The translations under genes were made by a program, and so were the position numbers. A stretch of DNA of 64,000 nucleotides, taken from positions 1,581,940 through 1,645,939 of the forward strand of contig NW_022985168.1 in NCBI RefSeq assembly GCF_010093535.1, in the 5' to 3' direction. Below, piece after piece: positions 1-10,050 of this stretch. A model generated the notes under the pieces. It saw only the letters and a list, made by a program, of their open reading frames with translations, ran no database searches and had not been told where the DNA came from. How positions within the stretch are numbered: position 1 is the first letter of the stretch; every line of letters begins with the position of its first letter. The DNA comes from Lindgomyces ingoldianus. Its lineage: Eukaryota; Ascomycota; Dothideomycetes; Pleosporales; Lindgomycetaceae.

Positions 1-130
1 GGGGTATAGCTTCGGGTGCCGCAGGAGCGGGTTCAGCTGTTGACATAGATCGTTGATCAACTCTAGGGGGCTTGCCTCGGCTAGAGCGTATTTTGATTCT
101 GGAATCAGGGGGTGGTGGTTGGTCAGACAT
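1..130 (-). CDS. Gag N-terminus of LTR-A retrotransposon (partial, continues beyond the window)
   Basis: The minus-strand ATG at 130 opens a frame that stays open to the window edge (43 codons). The visible N-terminus is rich in proline, serine and arginine, starting MSDQPPPPDSRIKIRSS. It lies the expected distance downstream of an LTR and leader, which is the main reason to call it gag. Nothing of the capsid or zinc knuckle is inside the window, so Ty1/copia or Ty3/gypsy membership cannot be decided. Confidence 0.55.
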   Translation of the reverse strand, partial: MSDQPPPPDSRIKIRSSRGKPPRVDQRSMSTAEPAPAAPEAIP

Positions 131-433
131 CGGCGGTTGTCTCCAATTCTGATGGGTTATTAGTAGTCTCCGAGTTTCTACCTTGGCGCCTCTATGCGAC
201 TTTTCCGAAGGCAATCCTAATCGCAGGGGATAGGAAGTTCCAAACCCAAAGGCTTCGGTCGACCGGAGGTCGATGGGATCCGGTCTATAGACTGAGTGAT
301 TTGATGTAACGGTGTGGAGGATCGCGACCTGAACTGAATCAGACGCGTCTCAGGCTTGGACGTAGTCAAACAAACAATTGATGCGATATTATTAATAAGG
401 CCGTCACCAGCAAAAGCGAGTTTTCTGATATAA

Positions 434-664
434 TGTAACGGCGCAGGCAAGACAATGGGTCCGAATGCGGTATGAATCCACTCAGAGGCATATGGGAGTG
501 CGTGGGGACGAGGTGCGACTAAATACATGAGGGAATAGGGGTAACAGCAGGGGGCAAGGCAGAGTCGGGGCCAGGTCGAGTCAGGGTCGAGCCAGGGTCG
601 GAGCCGATACGGGGACCCTTCGGATGGGTTCCGGGCGACCCGAGATGGAACGAGAATCGTTACA
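434..664 (-). repeat. LTR of the LTR-A family, internally deleted copy
   Basis: This copy is 231 bp against 280 bp in intact copies. It lacks the block that elsewhere carries the sequence CTATAGGCCTTGTACA, and it also differs in the C/G-rich GTCGGGGCC run. TG...CA ends are present. The TSD partner lies outside the window. Confidence 0.8.
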
Positions 665-2911
665 GTAGCAACTACTTTTTAAACTAGTATAAAAAAGAAA
701 ATCTACTTTAAAATTAAGTTATTATAATTTTTAAGCATAGCTAGACTACTAATTAGCTTAGTCTAGACTAGTTAAAGCACTTTTATATATATATAAAGAA
801 GTGTACTGTTAGCAGCTACTGTCTACTAGTTATTAATAGCTATAAGAGCTATAACTTACTTTATTTTTAGTAATACTATAAAGATAATAAGATTATTACT
901 ATTTATAACGTACCTAACAGGTTGGCCGGCCACACAGGTTGGCCAGCCACTTTTGCCAAGCCCTTACTAAACTCTACCTATCTACATAATGCCTTAACAA
1001 CAACACTAGATTAAATCTTCTAAAAAACATTAGATACAGCTTACTTTTTAGGCTTTTAAATAAAACTTAAAACTCTTCTTATAACACGCTGCAGCTATCT
1101 ATAATGTCTTTCACACAACACTAAGCAATTAACGCGCTAGACAGCCTTTACAAGTAGAATGCTAGCCTAAATTAAGGAATCTAACTAAGCTTAAAAAAAA
1201 GGTAGTTGTTAAGTACATACTTAAGCTTATAACACGCAGATTTCTCCTTAGGCTTACAGCTGTAGCTAATATAGCTAATTTCTTACCTATAAAGTGTAAT
1301 CTAGGCTAGGTTAGCTTAAACTAGACTAGTATGTAAGTTAAGCACTGCCTTAAGTTTATAATAAAGTTTAATTATAAGTATAATTATAAAAGAGTGCTTT
1401 ATAAGAATTTAAAAGTTATCTAAGGCTAGTTTTGCCTAGTAGCTAACATAAAAGCTAAGTATAGTATTTAAGATAAAAATAGGTATAACCTTAACAAGTT
1501 AAGCTTTATAATAGGCTAAATATTAACTAAAGTAGTTATTATAGCTTTAGAGAGACAAAGACAGCTAAAGGTAATATAGTAAAGTAATAAAAAGTAGACA
1601 ATAGTTATTTAAAGTATTAACATAATAAAGTAGGCTATAAAATTACAGAGCTTTAAGCAGCAAATAAGGCTACTACGTAACATAAATTACATAAAAGAAA
1701 GCATATTTAGGCAAAAAAAACTTTAATAGTTAAAGATAAGGCTTATCTAACTACTTTAAAGAAGTTTAGAGCGCGTAGTAATAGAAAGAAGCTAAAGACA
1801 TAAGTGCGCGCTAAAAAAAAGTAAGCTAAGTTAAAAGTAATATAGGTAGTATAATTAAACTAGGCATAACTTGCGTATGTGTAAGTAAGTAGTAAAAGTA
1901 GACTCTAAATAATATCTTATGTTGTATTACTCTATACAGGGCTAAAGTGGGCTGTTTTGCGAGAGAATAGGGTGGTTTTAGTAGGGGCTTAGCAAAAGTG
2001 GCCAGCCAACCTGTGTGGCTAGCCAACCTGTTAGGTACGTTATACTTTTTTACTTATTACACCTTTTATAGCTACTTAATGTAGGTTGTTTTACTTCTTT
2101 AAAAAAGGTGTATAAGTGCTAAGCTAAAAACCTTATATATAACTAAATTACTTATATTATAAAAATAAAGTTTCTACTATGCTTTAAAGCAACTTATAAT
2201 GCTATAATTACTTTTAGTAATATCTAAGAAGGGTTTTAAGGCGCTAAATTAGTTTCTTTTAACTTATAATAAGTTATAATAGGCTTTAATGTAAAGTTGC
2301 GCACTCTATTACTACTACTACCTATATATAACAAGCCCTAGTAGTTGTAAACTCTAAGTAATACCTTAGAACTTAAGTTATAATTAATGCTTATAAAAAT
2401 AAAGATTTAAAAGCATATAAATAGTTTACTAACTTTTATAGTTAAAGTGTTTAAAAAGGTCTTAAAAAGGGCAGCAATAATTACACATAAGCTAGTGTTA
2501 GTATAATAAGAAATTACTAAGCTTTAAGTAGCTAATAAAGCTACTACATAACATAAATTACATAAAAAAAAGCAGATTAAGGTAAAAAAGACTTTAATAA
2601 TTTAAAAAAGCCTATACTTAATAGCTCTAAAGGAGTTTAGAGCGCGTAGTAACAGGAAGAAGGTAAAGAAGCAGGTGTAAGCTAAAGTAGGTAAGCTATT
2701 CTAAAGGCGCTGTAAACAGTGCAATTAGACTAGGCATAACGCGCAAATGTGTAAGTAAGAAGTAGAAGTAGTATCTAAATAATATTCTAGGCTGTACTGT
2801 ACTATATAGTGCTAGAGCAGGTTGTTATAGGCTATAATAGAGTTTGTTAGGGTGGGGTCTTGGCAAAAGTGAGCGACTCAGGTGTGTGAGCAACTTGCCT
2901 ATGAAGTACGT
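665..2911 (+). mobile_element. Degraded pogo/Fot1-like DNA transposon, truncated on the left and carrying a nested element
   Basis: The right end reads ...GAAGTACGT followed by a TA target dinucleotide at 2912. The interior matches, in reverse, the better preserved copy at 52196-54051. At about 2700-2745 the plus strand still shows a zinc-knuckle pattern (C-x2-C, then HNA...C) like that near the end of fungal pogo-type transposases, now broken by stops. The left part (665-907) is continuous with 2043 onward once the nested element 908-2040 is removed. The left terminus is lost at the LTR-A boundary. TA-rich sequence with few CpA dinucleotides points to RIP. Confidence 0.65.
908..2040 (+). mobile_element. 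1.13-kb pogo-type element with long inverted ends, nested
   Basis: The ends are inverted copies: ACGTACCTAACAGGTTGGCC at the left and its reverse complement (with a few changes) at the right, extending about 60 bp through a CTTTTGCCAAGCCC block. Each end is flanked by TA (906-907 and 2041-2042). The terminal repeat contains a short internal duplication of CAGGTTGGCCrGCCAC. A second copy of almost identical length lies at 41559-42690. No open frame survives. The interior resembles the longer ACGTACTT-ended elements, so this looks like a shortened relative. Confidence 0.75.
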
Positions 2912-2913
2912 TA

Positions 2914-3972
2914 CACTTTTTTTAAAAAAGTAAAACAACTTATATTAAAAGGCTATAAAAAGTGTAATAAGTGTAAAAGTATATAAATAGTAATAATCTT
3001 ATTCTTTTTATAGTACTACTAAAAATTAAGTAAGTTATAGCTTTTATAGCTATTAATAATAAAAAGCTAATAAGCGCTTATAACTTTTTTTTATATACTT
3101 ATTAAAGTGCTTTAACTACTATAGCTTAAGCTTATTTATTATCTAGCTATTCTTAAAGACTATAATAACCTAGTTTTAAGGCAGATTTTTTTTATACTAA
3201 GTAAAAAGGTAATAGCAGCTTTTAAAAATAATAAAAAGTAAAATAGCTTACTTTATTATATTAATGCTTTAAATAACTATTATCTACTTTTTATTACTTT
3301 ACTATATTACCTTTAGCTGTCTTTATTTTTTTTAAAGCTATAATAACTGCTCTAGTTAATATCTAGCCTATTATAAAGCTTAACTTATTAAAGTTATATA
3401 TATTTTTATTTTAAATACTATACTTAGCTTTTATATTAGCTACTAGGTAAAACTAGCCTTAGATAACCTTTAGATTTTTATAAAGTACTCTTTTATAATT
3501 ATACTTATAATTAAACTTTATTATAAACTTAAAGTAGTGCTTAACCTACATACTAGGCTAGTTTAAGCTAACTTAGCCTAAATTACACTCTGCGTGTAAA
3601 GAATTAGCTATATTAGCTATAGCTATAAGCCTAAAAGAAAATCTATGTGTAATAAGCTTAAGTATATACTTAATAGCTACTTTTTTTAAGCTTAGTTAGA
3701 TTTTTTAATTTAAGCTAGTATTTTACTTATAAAGGCTATCTAGCACATTAATTACTTAGTGTTATATAAAAGACATTATAAATAGCTATAGTGTGTTATA
3801 AGAAGAGTTTTAAGTTTTATTTAAAAGCTTAAAAAGTAAGCTATATCTAACATTCTTTAAAAAATTTAATCTAGTGTTGTTGTTAAGGCATTATGTAAAT
3901 AGGTAGAGTTTAGTAGGGGCTTAGCAAAAGTAGCTAGCTAACCTGTGTAGCCGGCTAACCTGCTAGGTACGT
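2914..3972 (-). mobile_element. Truncated relic of the pogo-type elements, right end intact
   Basis: The right end (about 3905-3972) is the same terminal repeat as at 2040, followed by TA. The part from about 3235 matches the reverse complement of 908-2040, and 2914-3235 matches the interior of the longer family. The left end is missing where the element at 665-2911 sits against it. The sequence is heavily TA-rich with no coding potential left. Confidence 0.55.
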
Positions 3973-3974
3973 TA

Positions 3975-5051
3975 TAGTATTACTAAAAATAAAGTAAGTT
4001 ATAGCTTTTATAGCTATTAATAACTAGTAAATAGTAGTGTATAATAGTATACTTTTTTATATGCATGTTAAAGTGCTTTATCTAGTCTAGACTAGGCTTA
4101 TTAGTAGTCTAGACTAGGCTTGTTAGTATTCTAGCTGTGCTTAGAGACTGTAATAACTTAATTTTAAAGTAGATTTTTTTTATACTAGTTTAAAAAGTAA
4201 TTCCTACTCTAAAAAATAATAAAAAGTAAAATAGCTTACTTGTTAGCATTAATACTCTAGATAGCTGTTATCTACTTCTAGTTATATAAATAGACTACCT
4301 TAGGCTATTCTTATTTTTTAAAGCTATAATAACTACTCTAGTAAATATCTAGCTTATTATAAACTCTATTTTATTAAAGTTATACATGTTATTATTTTAA
4401 ATACTATACTTAGCTTTGATATTTTTATAAGGCTAAGCTAGCTTTAAATTACTATAAAAAATTTATAAAAAGCTATTTTATAGTTATTCTTACACTTAAA
4501 CTTTACTTTAAGCTTTAAAATAATACTTAATAAATATACTAAGCTAGTTTATGCTAATATAGCCTAGATTATACTTAGCGTGTAAAGAATTACCTATATT
4601 AGCTATAGCTGCTAGTTAAGAAAGAAATTCTTATATATTTAGCTTTTATAAGTTAGCTATATAATTAGCTTAAAAAAGTTATTTAGTGTTTTAGTTACTT
4701 ATTATTTTTTAAAAGACTTTATAAATAGCTGTTGTAAGGCCGAGATAGCGCTTACGTGCGACAGGTATATATACTATTCTGCACTCGAAAATCAACGTTG
4801 GTTGATTATTTGTACCTTTTGGTTGTATTAGCGGAGTGGTGCAGAGCCCTGTCCTTACAGCTGTAGTATATTTCTTAAAAAGTATTATATTTTATTTAAA
4901 GGCTGAAAGTATAAGCTAGCTATATTTAATTTTTTTTAACACATTTAAGTAGTGCTATTAGAAATGTATTAGTGTAAAAAAAGTAGTTTAGTATAGTCTT
5001 AGTAAAAGTAAGCAACTTAGGTGTGTAAAGTAACTCGCCTGTGGTGTACGT
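3975..5051 (-). mobile_element. Truncated relic of the ACGTACTT-ended pogo-type family
   Basis: This stretch parallels 53080-54051 of the complete copy and ends in a matching terminal repeat whose last bases are GTACGT followed by TA at 5052. The left part is cut off where the neighbouring relic begins. It carries the 127-bp solo LTR at 4733-4859. No frame remains open. Confidence 0.55.
4733..4859. repeat. 127-bp solo LTR-like insertion with 5-bp target duplication
   Basis: The insertion begins TGTAAGGCC and ends TCCTTACA, so it has the TG...CA ends of LTRs. It is flanked on both sides by GCTGT (4728-4732 and 4860-4864). It stands out from the surrounding AT-rich relic by its balanced composition, which suggests that it arrived after RIP or was too short to be a RIP target. 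It is very short for an LTR, so a TRIM-type element is possible. I see no other copy in the window. Confidence 0.7.
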
Positions 5052-5165
5052 TAAGAGAAACGCTAGCTACAGAGGCTAGAAACTGCTAACCCTAAGACCA
5101 TACTCTGTTTGGAGTAGCGTCCTCAGATCTCTCATCACCTTGGCTAAGTTAGCTGAGATGAAGTT
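5052..5165 (-). repeat. Fragment of a repeat also present at 63568-63967
   Basis: The stretch starting GAGAAACGCTAGCTACAGAG and containing GAAACTGCTAACCCTAAGACC is the reverse complement of part of the element near the right end of the window, with a small deletion after the GAGTAGC motif. It sits exactly at the transition from AT-rich relics to normal composition. Confidence 0.6.
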
Positions 5166-5705
5166 TTGTGTCGGATGAAGGGTGTGCTAACCCAAAGTGT
5201 ATTAGCCTCGCCAAGAAGCGTGTGATGCTTTTGGGAACGGACCAGGCATGAGGAACTCTGTGAAGCTATGTGAAGCACTAGAGGCATGAGGAACTAGATT
5301 GCATTAATTGCTAGAGGAGTCCTTTGTAGGAGTCTATATATATGCGAAATAAGTGGGTAAGTCTTGGTGCATACGACTATGGTGACGACGCATCAGACCA
5401 TGGTGACGACGCATTCGACTATCGTGTGACTACTGCAAACAAACTCAGTTGAGTGCTAATGGAGGGTATCTAAGGGTCTATATTCTCAAAGGAGTCAGCG
5501 AGGCAGCATGATGCTTGGCAAGTAGCGTTACTAAAGGTAGGTTAGTCGATGAATACGAGCAGGTGGGGCTCGGAGAGCTCCGTACATACAAAAAAATCGC
5601 TGAAAGTAGCCAGGGAGCTTACTATTTAATACCAACACTCCACCAGTGGCACTTCTTATTAACACCTCATCCCCTTTGTGAGACAAAGAAGACATATCTT
5701 TAATT
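5166..5705. other. Intergenic transition with short direct repeats
   Basis: There is no gene here. Two copies of AGGCATGAGGAACT lie at 5244 and 5282. Around 5378-5430 there are near-tandem copies of a unit containing ATGGTGACGACGCAT. Composition returns to normal. The last part is the probable promoter and 5' leader of the RRM gene that starts at 5706. Confidence 0.5.
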
Positions 5706-6763
5706 ATGCCGACAGATCGGGCGCTATATTCCACCAACTGGCGGGTCAAAGATCCCGCTCCGCTTTCACCGCCTGCTTCACATGGTAATGTGAAACCTCA
5801 GCCATCAACGGCGCCAAGCGACCTTCTTTGGGGTAATCCTCTTGAGCGAGACAGGCGATTGAGGCGAGAGTATAAAGCAAAGAACGAAGCCACTCGCCCT
5901 GTTGCACAGGGCACAAGGATTTATGTAGGAAACATGCCATATGTGGCGAAGAAATCCGATGTTCAAAGCCTGTTCGAAGACGCAGGGTACACTGTGTATG
6001 TGGATCTCATTCCATTGAAAGAGTTCTCGTCTTCTATCTGCAAATTTACCGTTCATTTCTCACACCGTAGCAAAATTGTATCATCTAACCAATTCCTTGA
6101 AGCGAAAATATCGACATCTCCATGGACCCATTCACGCATCGAAACCCTTCATACTGCTTCGTAGACTTCGACACCGAAGAAGCCGCCACATCCGCCATGG
6201 AAACCTTAAACGGCAGACAATTCTTAGGGCGGCCTCTCAAGCTCAAACCATGTATTCAGAAGCGATCTGATCCCAGCAAGCTAGAATCCGAGGGTCTGAT
6301 GTTCAGCCGGTGGCTTGACGATTCTCCAAGCGGAAACCAAGCCAAAAGTGGCGCAAACGACACTTTTTCCACCTCAGACCTCCAAACCGTCAAAGAAAAT
6401 AGGACCCTGTGGGTTGGTGGCCTTCCCAAACCCCTCGATCAGCATACCTCTGACACTGCGATCCGCAATCTCTTCGCCGACTTCAAGGTGGAAGCTGTGT
6501 CGATGGTGAAATCACCACATGATTCTATGAAGCTGCAACGCATACCTGGAAACCATTTTTATGCGTTTGTTGACTTCGACTCCCGTGAGGAAGCAGAGGC
6601 GGCTGCGAAGGCGATGAATGGGCGTTTGGCATATGGGGGCCGTTTGAGGGTTAGGAAAGCGCGGATTCCGTCGATGAGGGCGGTTGATGGAAGGGGAAGT
6701 GGGGGTGGGGAGGAAAATGAAAGAGAGGCCGGAGAGGTGCTGAAAAGTGTTGAGACTACTTAA
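5706..6763 (+). CDS. RNA-binding protein with two RRM domains
   Basis: The gene has two exons, 5706-5995 and 6103-6763, giving 316 aa. The intron starts GTATGT, has a TCTAAC branch site and ends AG at 6102. Splicing it restores the first RRM, which neither exon holds alone. RRM1 (about residues 67-145) has RNP2 IYVGNM and RNP1 YCFVDF. RRM2 (about 205-290) has RNP2 LWVGGL and RNP1 FYAFVDF. The N-terminal 65 residues are basic and low in complexity, and the C-terminus is Gly/Glu-rich. Two-RRM proteins of this kind bind single-stranded RNA. The target and process cannot be told from sequence, and no mitochondrial presequence is obvious. It is the first gene of the island, about 650 bp from the degraded transposons, and it shows no RIP damage. 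Confidence 0.85.
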
Positions 6764-7534
6764 GGGATAGGGCCTCCCGGCTCAGTTAACCCATTAAGTA
6801 CACCGGGCTCATTTGGGGTATGTCCCCAATCTTGTCTATTTTTCAGATGGACGAGATGCACCAAAAAGGCGCATGCGTTCGTCTCAGAGTAAAAATCGCG
6901 ATCGGCAAGGATGCTTCCTCTATTGTCAATTAACCTGACCCCCTTACTCTTCATGATGATTCTGCTGATTTCAATATGCAAGTAGTTTTTTAGATTGCAA
7001 CGGTCTTGTACTGTGCTGTGGGCAAAACTCAATTAGCAGACACGTAATCTCTATACCCCAACGCGCGAGGCTAATCTAATGCTTTTCATATTTACTGTAA
7101 GGCTTCCGCTCCGAGCACTGCCTCTTCAGAGTTCAGAGAATAAGATCCGGAGCGTTATTGGATCTGAACATGTACTAATGACAAGCCTTTCCATTTCGTG
7201 AAGGAAGGCACCGTGACTGCTTAGCTGGCTCGATGTTCAGCTCGCGCTTGGCAGGGCATACTGAGGACGAGCAAGGCTGAAGTAGTCAATAGAAAGTCAT
7301 ATAGCGGTGCCTAACATAAGAGACTGATATATGCCGGCTGGGGGCTCGTCTGAACTGCCTCGGGCAAGGCAGTAAAACACCACTGCTAAGAGTGTTCGAG
7401 CGATGATGTGGAGACCCGTCAGGGAAAGCACGCCGAGTACCGCAAGCCGCTATGCGCCTTTGCTTATGCTGTTAAGATGTGTAGTCTCCATCGCGAGGCC
7501 GAAAGTCGTTAGTCAGACTCGCGCACGGAACACA
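6764..7534. other. Intergenic, nothing recognised
   Basis: This is 3' flank of the RRM gene followed by unremarkable sequence of normal composition. I found no supportable coding region, tRNA or repeat. It ends at the 8-bp target duplication of the MITE. Confidence 0.5.
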
Positions 7535-7542
7535 CAGAACTG

Positions 7543-8199
7543 CAGCGTGGCCAACAGTCCGTAGTACGTAACGTAACTACGTGAACGTAGTAATCACGTG
7601 AGGAGTACAAAAGTAGTTAAAATGTGAGACGTAACTTTTGTACAGTGAATTGCCAAGTACGTCCCGTAGTACGGGTCAGAGAGGTCATATTTTGGGAGAT
7701 TTCCCTCCTGTTTTCAGACCCCATTGGCCATCGCGTTGGGAGCTTTGTTTGAGGTCGCGTTTTAGAGTAACAATTATAAAAATAGTTAACTTTTGCCCTA
7801 GAAAAGCTCCTCATCTTATACCTGCCTATTTGCCAACCTATTGCCTATCTTATTAATTGTTACAATGAGCTAGATGTCTTAATTCCTCTATCGCAGCAGG
7901 CATACAGCCTCATCCTAATCCTCCTGCTTATCAGAGTCGTCCCAACAAGCTAGAGACAGGGCGATAAGGAGGAGGAGGGGACTTCATCTAGGCTAAAAAG
8001 CTTCTCCCGGAACAATTTTGACCCGGACCGACGAAACTTCTCGCGAAAAGTACAAAAGTATAAGGATTTTGAGAAGTTACTGTTACGTTACGTACTTGCT
8101 AATCAATTCACTGCTTACGTACAAAAGTACTACCAAATTGAGAAGTTACTGGCAGAAAAAAGCTCAAACGTAACGTACTACGTACTGTTGGCCACGCTG
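7543..8199. mobile_element. hAT-type MITE, 657 bp, with perfect 8-bp target duplication
   Basis: Both flanks carry CAGAACTG (7535-7542 and 8200-8207), a perfect 8-bp duplication. The element begins CAGCGTGGCCAACAGT and ends with its reverse complement. The inverted repeat continues to about 27 bp with one or two mismatches. CAG...CTG ends with 8-bp duplications are characteristic of the hAT superfamily. The interior has repeated CGTAACGTAC, AAAGTAC and GAGAAGTTACTG motifs near the ends, typical of subterminal transposase-binding repeats, but no transposase. It is therefore non-autonomous. It shows no RIP-like decay. Confidence 0.88.
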
Positions 8200-8207
8200 C
8201 AGAACTG

Positions 8208-8817
8208 AAAGCTCACGTTGCGAGTGAACGGGAAGCGAAAAAGACACATGCAGAGCCGTGACGCTTGATGGGCCAGACCAAGGCTTCAGACTGCTTCGCC
8301 CCAAATGGCTTCAAGATAGCCGCAAATCTTCCAATCCGGCGATGAGCGTCACTACACTAGGCTTGGCGGGCCAGTCCCGCGAAAGTCTGTACTGAAGAAG
8401 GAATCATAGTTTGTAGTTCAATCCTCTTCAAAAGAAAGAGTAATAAATTCTGTTCAACTGGGATGTGTATGACAAAATCATTGGTGAGCACGGAATGAGT
8501 GATAGGGTAGGCTGATACGATTTCTTCGAAACGCCCACGTTGTTGACATCAAGTCTCCCATAGTGTAAGCATATACCATGAAACAGATGATATGAGAATG
8601 TTAAACAGAGGCAAAACCATTTGGTACATCTCATGATCAATTTGGTGTGGATAGCTCGTAGAGGCTCCTGTAAACGTAGAAACGACCGGCCATATTCCAA
8701 TTTCCGCTGCTGATTTGCTGTATAGTCTGTCAAAGAAAATGCTGGTACATTTAGAATAGTATTATTATCACGAATATGGATACCTGTGCGAGTGTTAGAG
8801 AGATGTCCGAAATTTAG
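8208..8817. other. Intergenic; possible 3' exon of the decayed gene at 8818-9490
   Basis: There is no recognisable gene. On the minus strand a GTATGT donor at about 8833 and acceptors near 8774 and 8720 could add 3' exons to the neighbouring decayed gene, but no resulting protein tail is recognisable. Confidence 0.3.
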
Positions 8818-9490
8818 CTAATCGACACATACCATCCTGATGAACAGACCGCAGTGGTTAAGCTGGTTGCCGTTTCTAACCAAGACTTTTGTTACCGTAA
8901 CCACCCTCGGAAGGTTAGTGTCCTGAGCAGATGTTGTCGAGTCTCGTCCTGTGGGAATTATGACTGTAAAAATCGGCGTAATACTTGACGTAGAAGAAGC
9001 AGTCTTAGTCACCGGACTGCTGCTCGTCGTTGCTGGACTGCTGCTCGTCGGAGAACTAGTTCTACTCGAGGTGCCGGTGGCCGCGGTCGTTGTCGTAGCC
9101 TTACTCTCCGGAGTGGTTCGTATGGCGATATATCCCATTTCGTTACAGTATCCGTCGTACAACCCGATAGCCATTGCTACATCTGTTGAGTATCCACCAG
9201 CTGAAGAACATCCGCTCTTGACACAGGTACTGAAGTGTATCTCGGCTACAGTCTGCAGATCTACGCAACACCAGCAGGAATGTAACGCTCCTGTGTTGAT
9301 ACCTTGACCCCTGCAGTTCAGTGCTCGTGCGACACCATCGGCGCTCTCACCGCCCCAACAAAGTACCAATAACATTTCTGAGCACAGTCTCGTAGCTCTG
9401 TATATCCGTCGAGGCTTTTATTGTCTGAGGTGGATCACCTGAGGCAACAAGGCTGGAAAGGAGCAGGGGAAATGCGAGAAATAATGAGAA
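8818..9490 (-). pseudogene. Cys-rich, Ser/Thr-rich fungal surface protein gene, apparently frameshifted
   Basis: Three minus-strand reading frames carry consecutive pieces of one protein. The first is a hydrophobic signal-like stretch (SLFLAFPLLLSSLVASG, about 9490-9430) with no in-frame ATG. The second is GYTELRDCAQKCYWYFVG (about 9410-9355). The third is a Cys-rich core with CWCCVDL, CVKSGC and YDGYC, followed by a Ser/Thr-rich stalk down to 8818. Together they match the layout of a common secreted or plasma-membrane protein type of ascomycetes, with a Cys-rich head on an O-glycosylated stalk. The second and third pieces meet in a GGGG run at about 9346, where one missing G would explain the shift. 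No intron of plausible size repairs either junction. The terminal membrane segment or GPI signal is not seen. A sequencing error rather than real decay is possible. Confidence 0.45.
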
Positions 9491-10050
9491 TTCGCGAGGT
9501 TTTGGAGATGGACCATTTCGTCAAAGAGGGGTAATATCAGGCAGAATAACAGCATAAGATAGAGTGTAAGGTTGGACTTCAAAGTGCAGACGTCAGTGGC
9601 ACTTAACGAAGAAGGAAGACTCGGCTTTGCCCATTTCGCTCGCTTGTGGCATCTTCTCCAAGACACGCTCATATACCAGCCTCAACGCCCTCGCTTGTTA
9701 TACGCGAGACTAAATCACTTGAGTGATGTCGCACAGCTCTAATCACTGCTTTCACCACAAATTCTACAATTTTGAGAAAAATGCACCAGGGACAGAATGT
9801 TAAGAGTGCAAGCATATGAGACAGATAAGTGGGGATGCTAACACTAGCGCTAGGGAAATGCTGATTTGACACAATAGAGAGGCTGAAATTGGTAGAGAGA
9901 AGGATACGGCAAGCAGTCAAACTAAAGTAGAAAATGAAGGATAGGCTAATGACAATTGAACGACAAAACACAACAAAGGGAAAAACAAAACTAAGACGAA
10001 AACCAGAACCAAGGGCATGGAAGATACTTACGGACTTTAAAATTCTTCGA
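9491..10050. other. Intergenic, 3' flanks of two minus-strand genes
   Basis: This is normal-composition sequence between the decayed surface-protein gene and the stop codon of the peptidase gene. Long frames exist on the minus strand but show no family features and lack a plausible start. I see nothing else. Confidence 0.4.

Larger units (their letters stand above)
1..664 (-). mobile_element. 5' end of an LTR retrotransposon (family LTR-A), running off the left edge
   Basis: On the minus strand this reads as an LTR (664 to 434), an untranslated leader (433 to 131) and a gag start codon at 130. The LTR begins TGTAACG and ends CGTTACA in its own direction. Copies of the same LTR occur at 39679, 40371, 43040 (split) and 43521, and copies of the leader follow two of them. 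This copy keeps normal base composition while the sequence from 665 on is strongly AT-rich, so it appears younger than the RIP damage next to it. Its outer boundary at 664 abuts a pogo relic, so the element probably inserted into that relic. Confidence 0.8.

Noticed and set aside
665..5051. Idea that the AT-rich block is mitochondrial DNA or a centromere
   Set aside because: It is explained by recognisable transposon ends, TA target sites and homologous copies at the other side of the window. No mitochondrial genes are present.
8951..9307. 118-codon plus-strand frame rich in Leu/Val
   Set aside because: It is the mirror of the Ser/Thr-rich stalk and Cys-rich head encoded on the minus strand.
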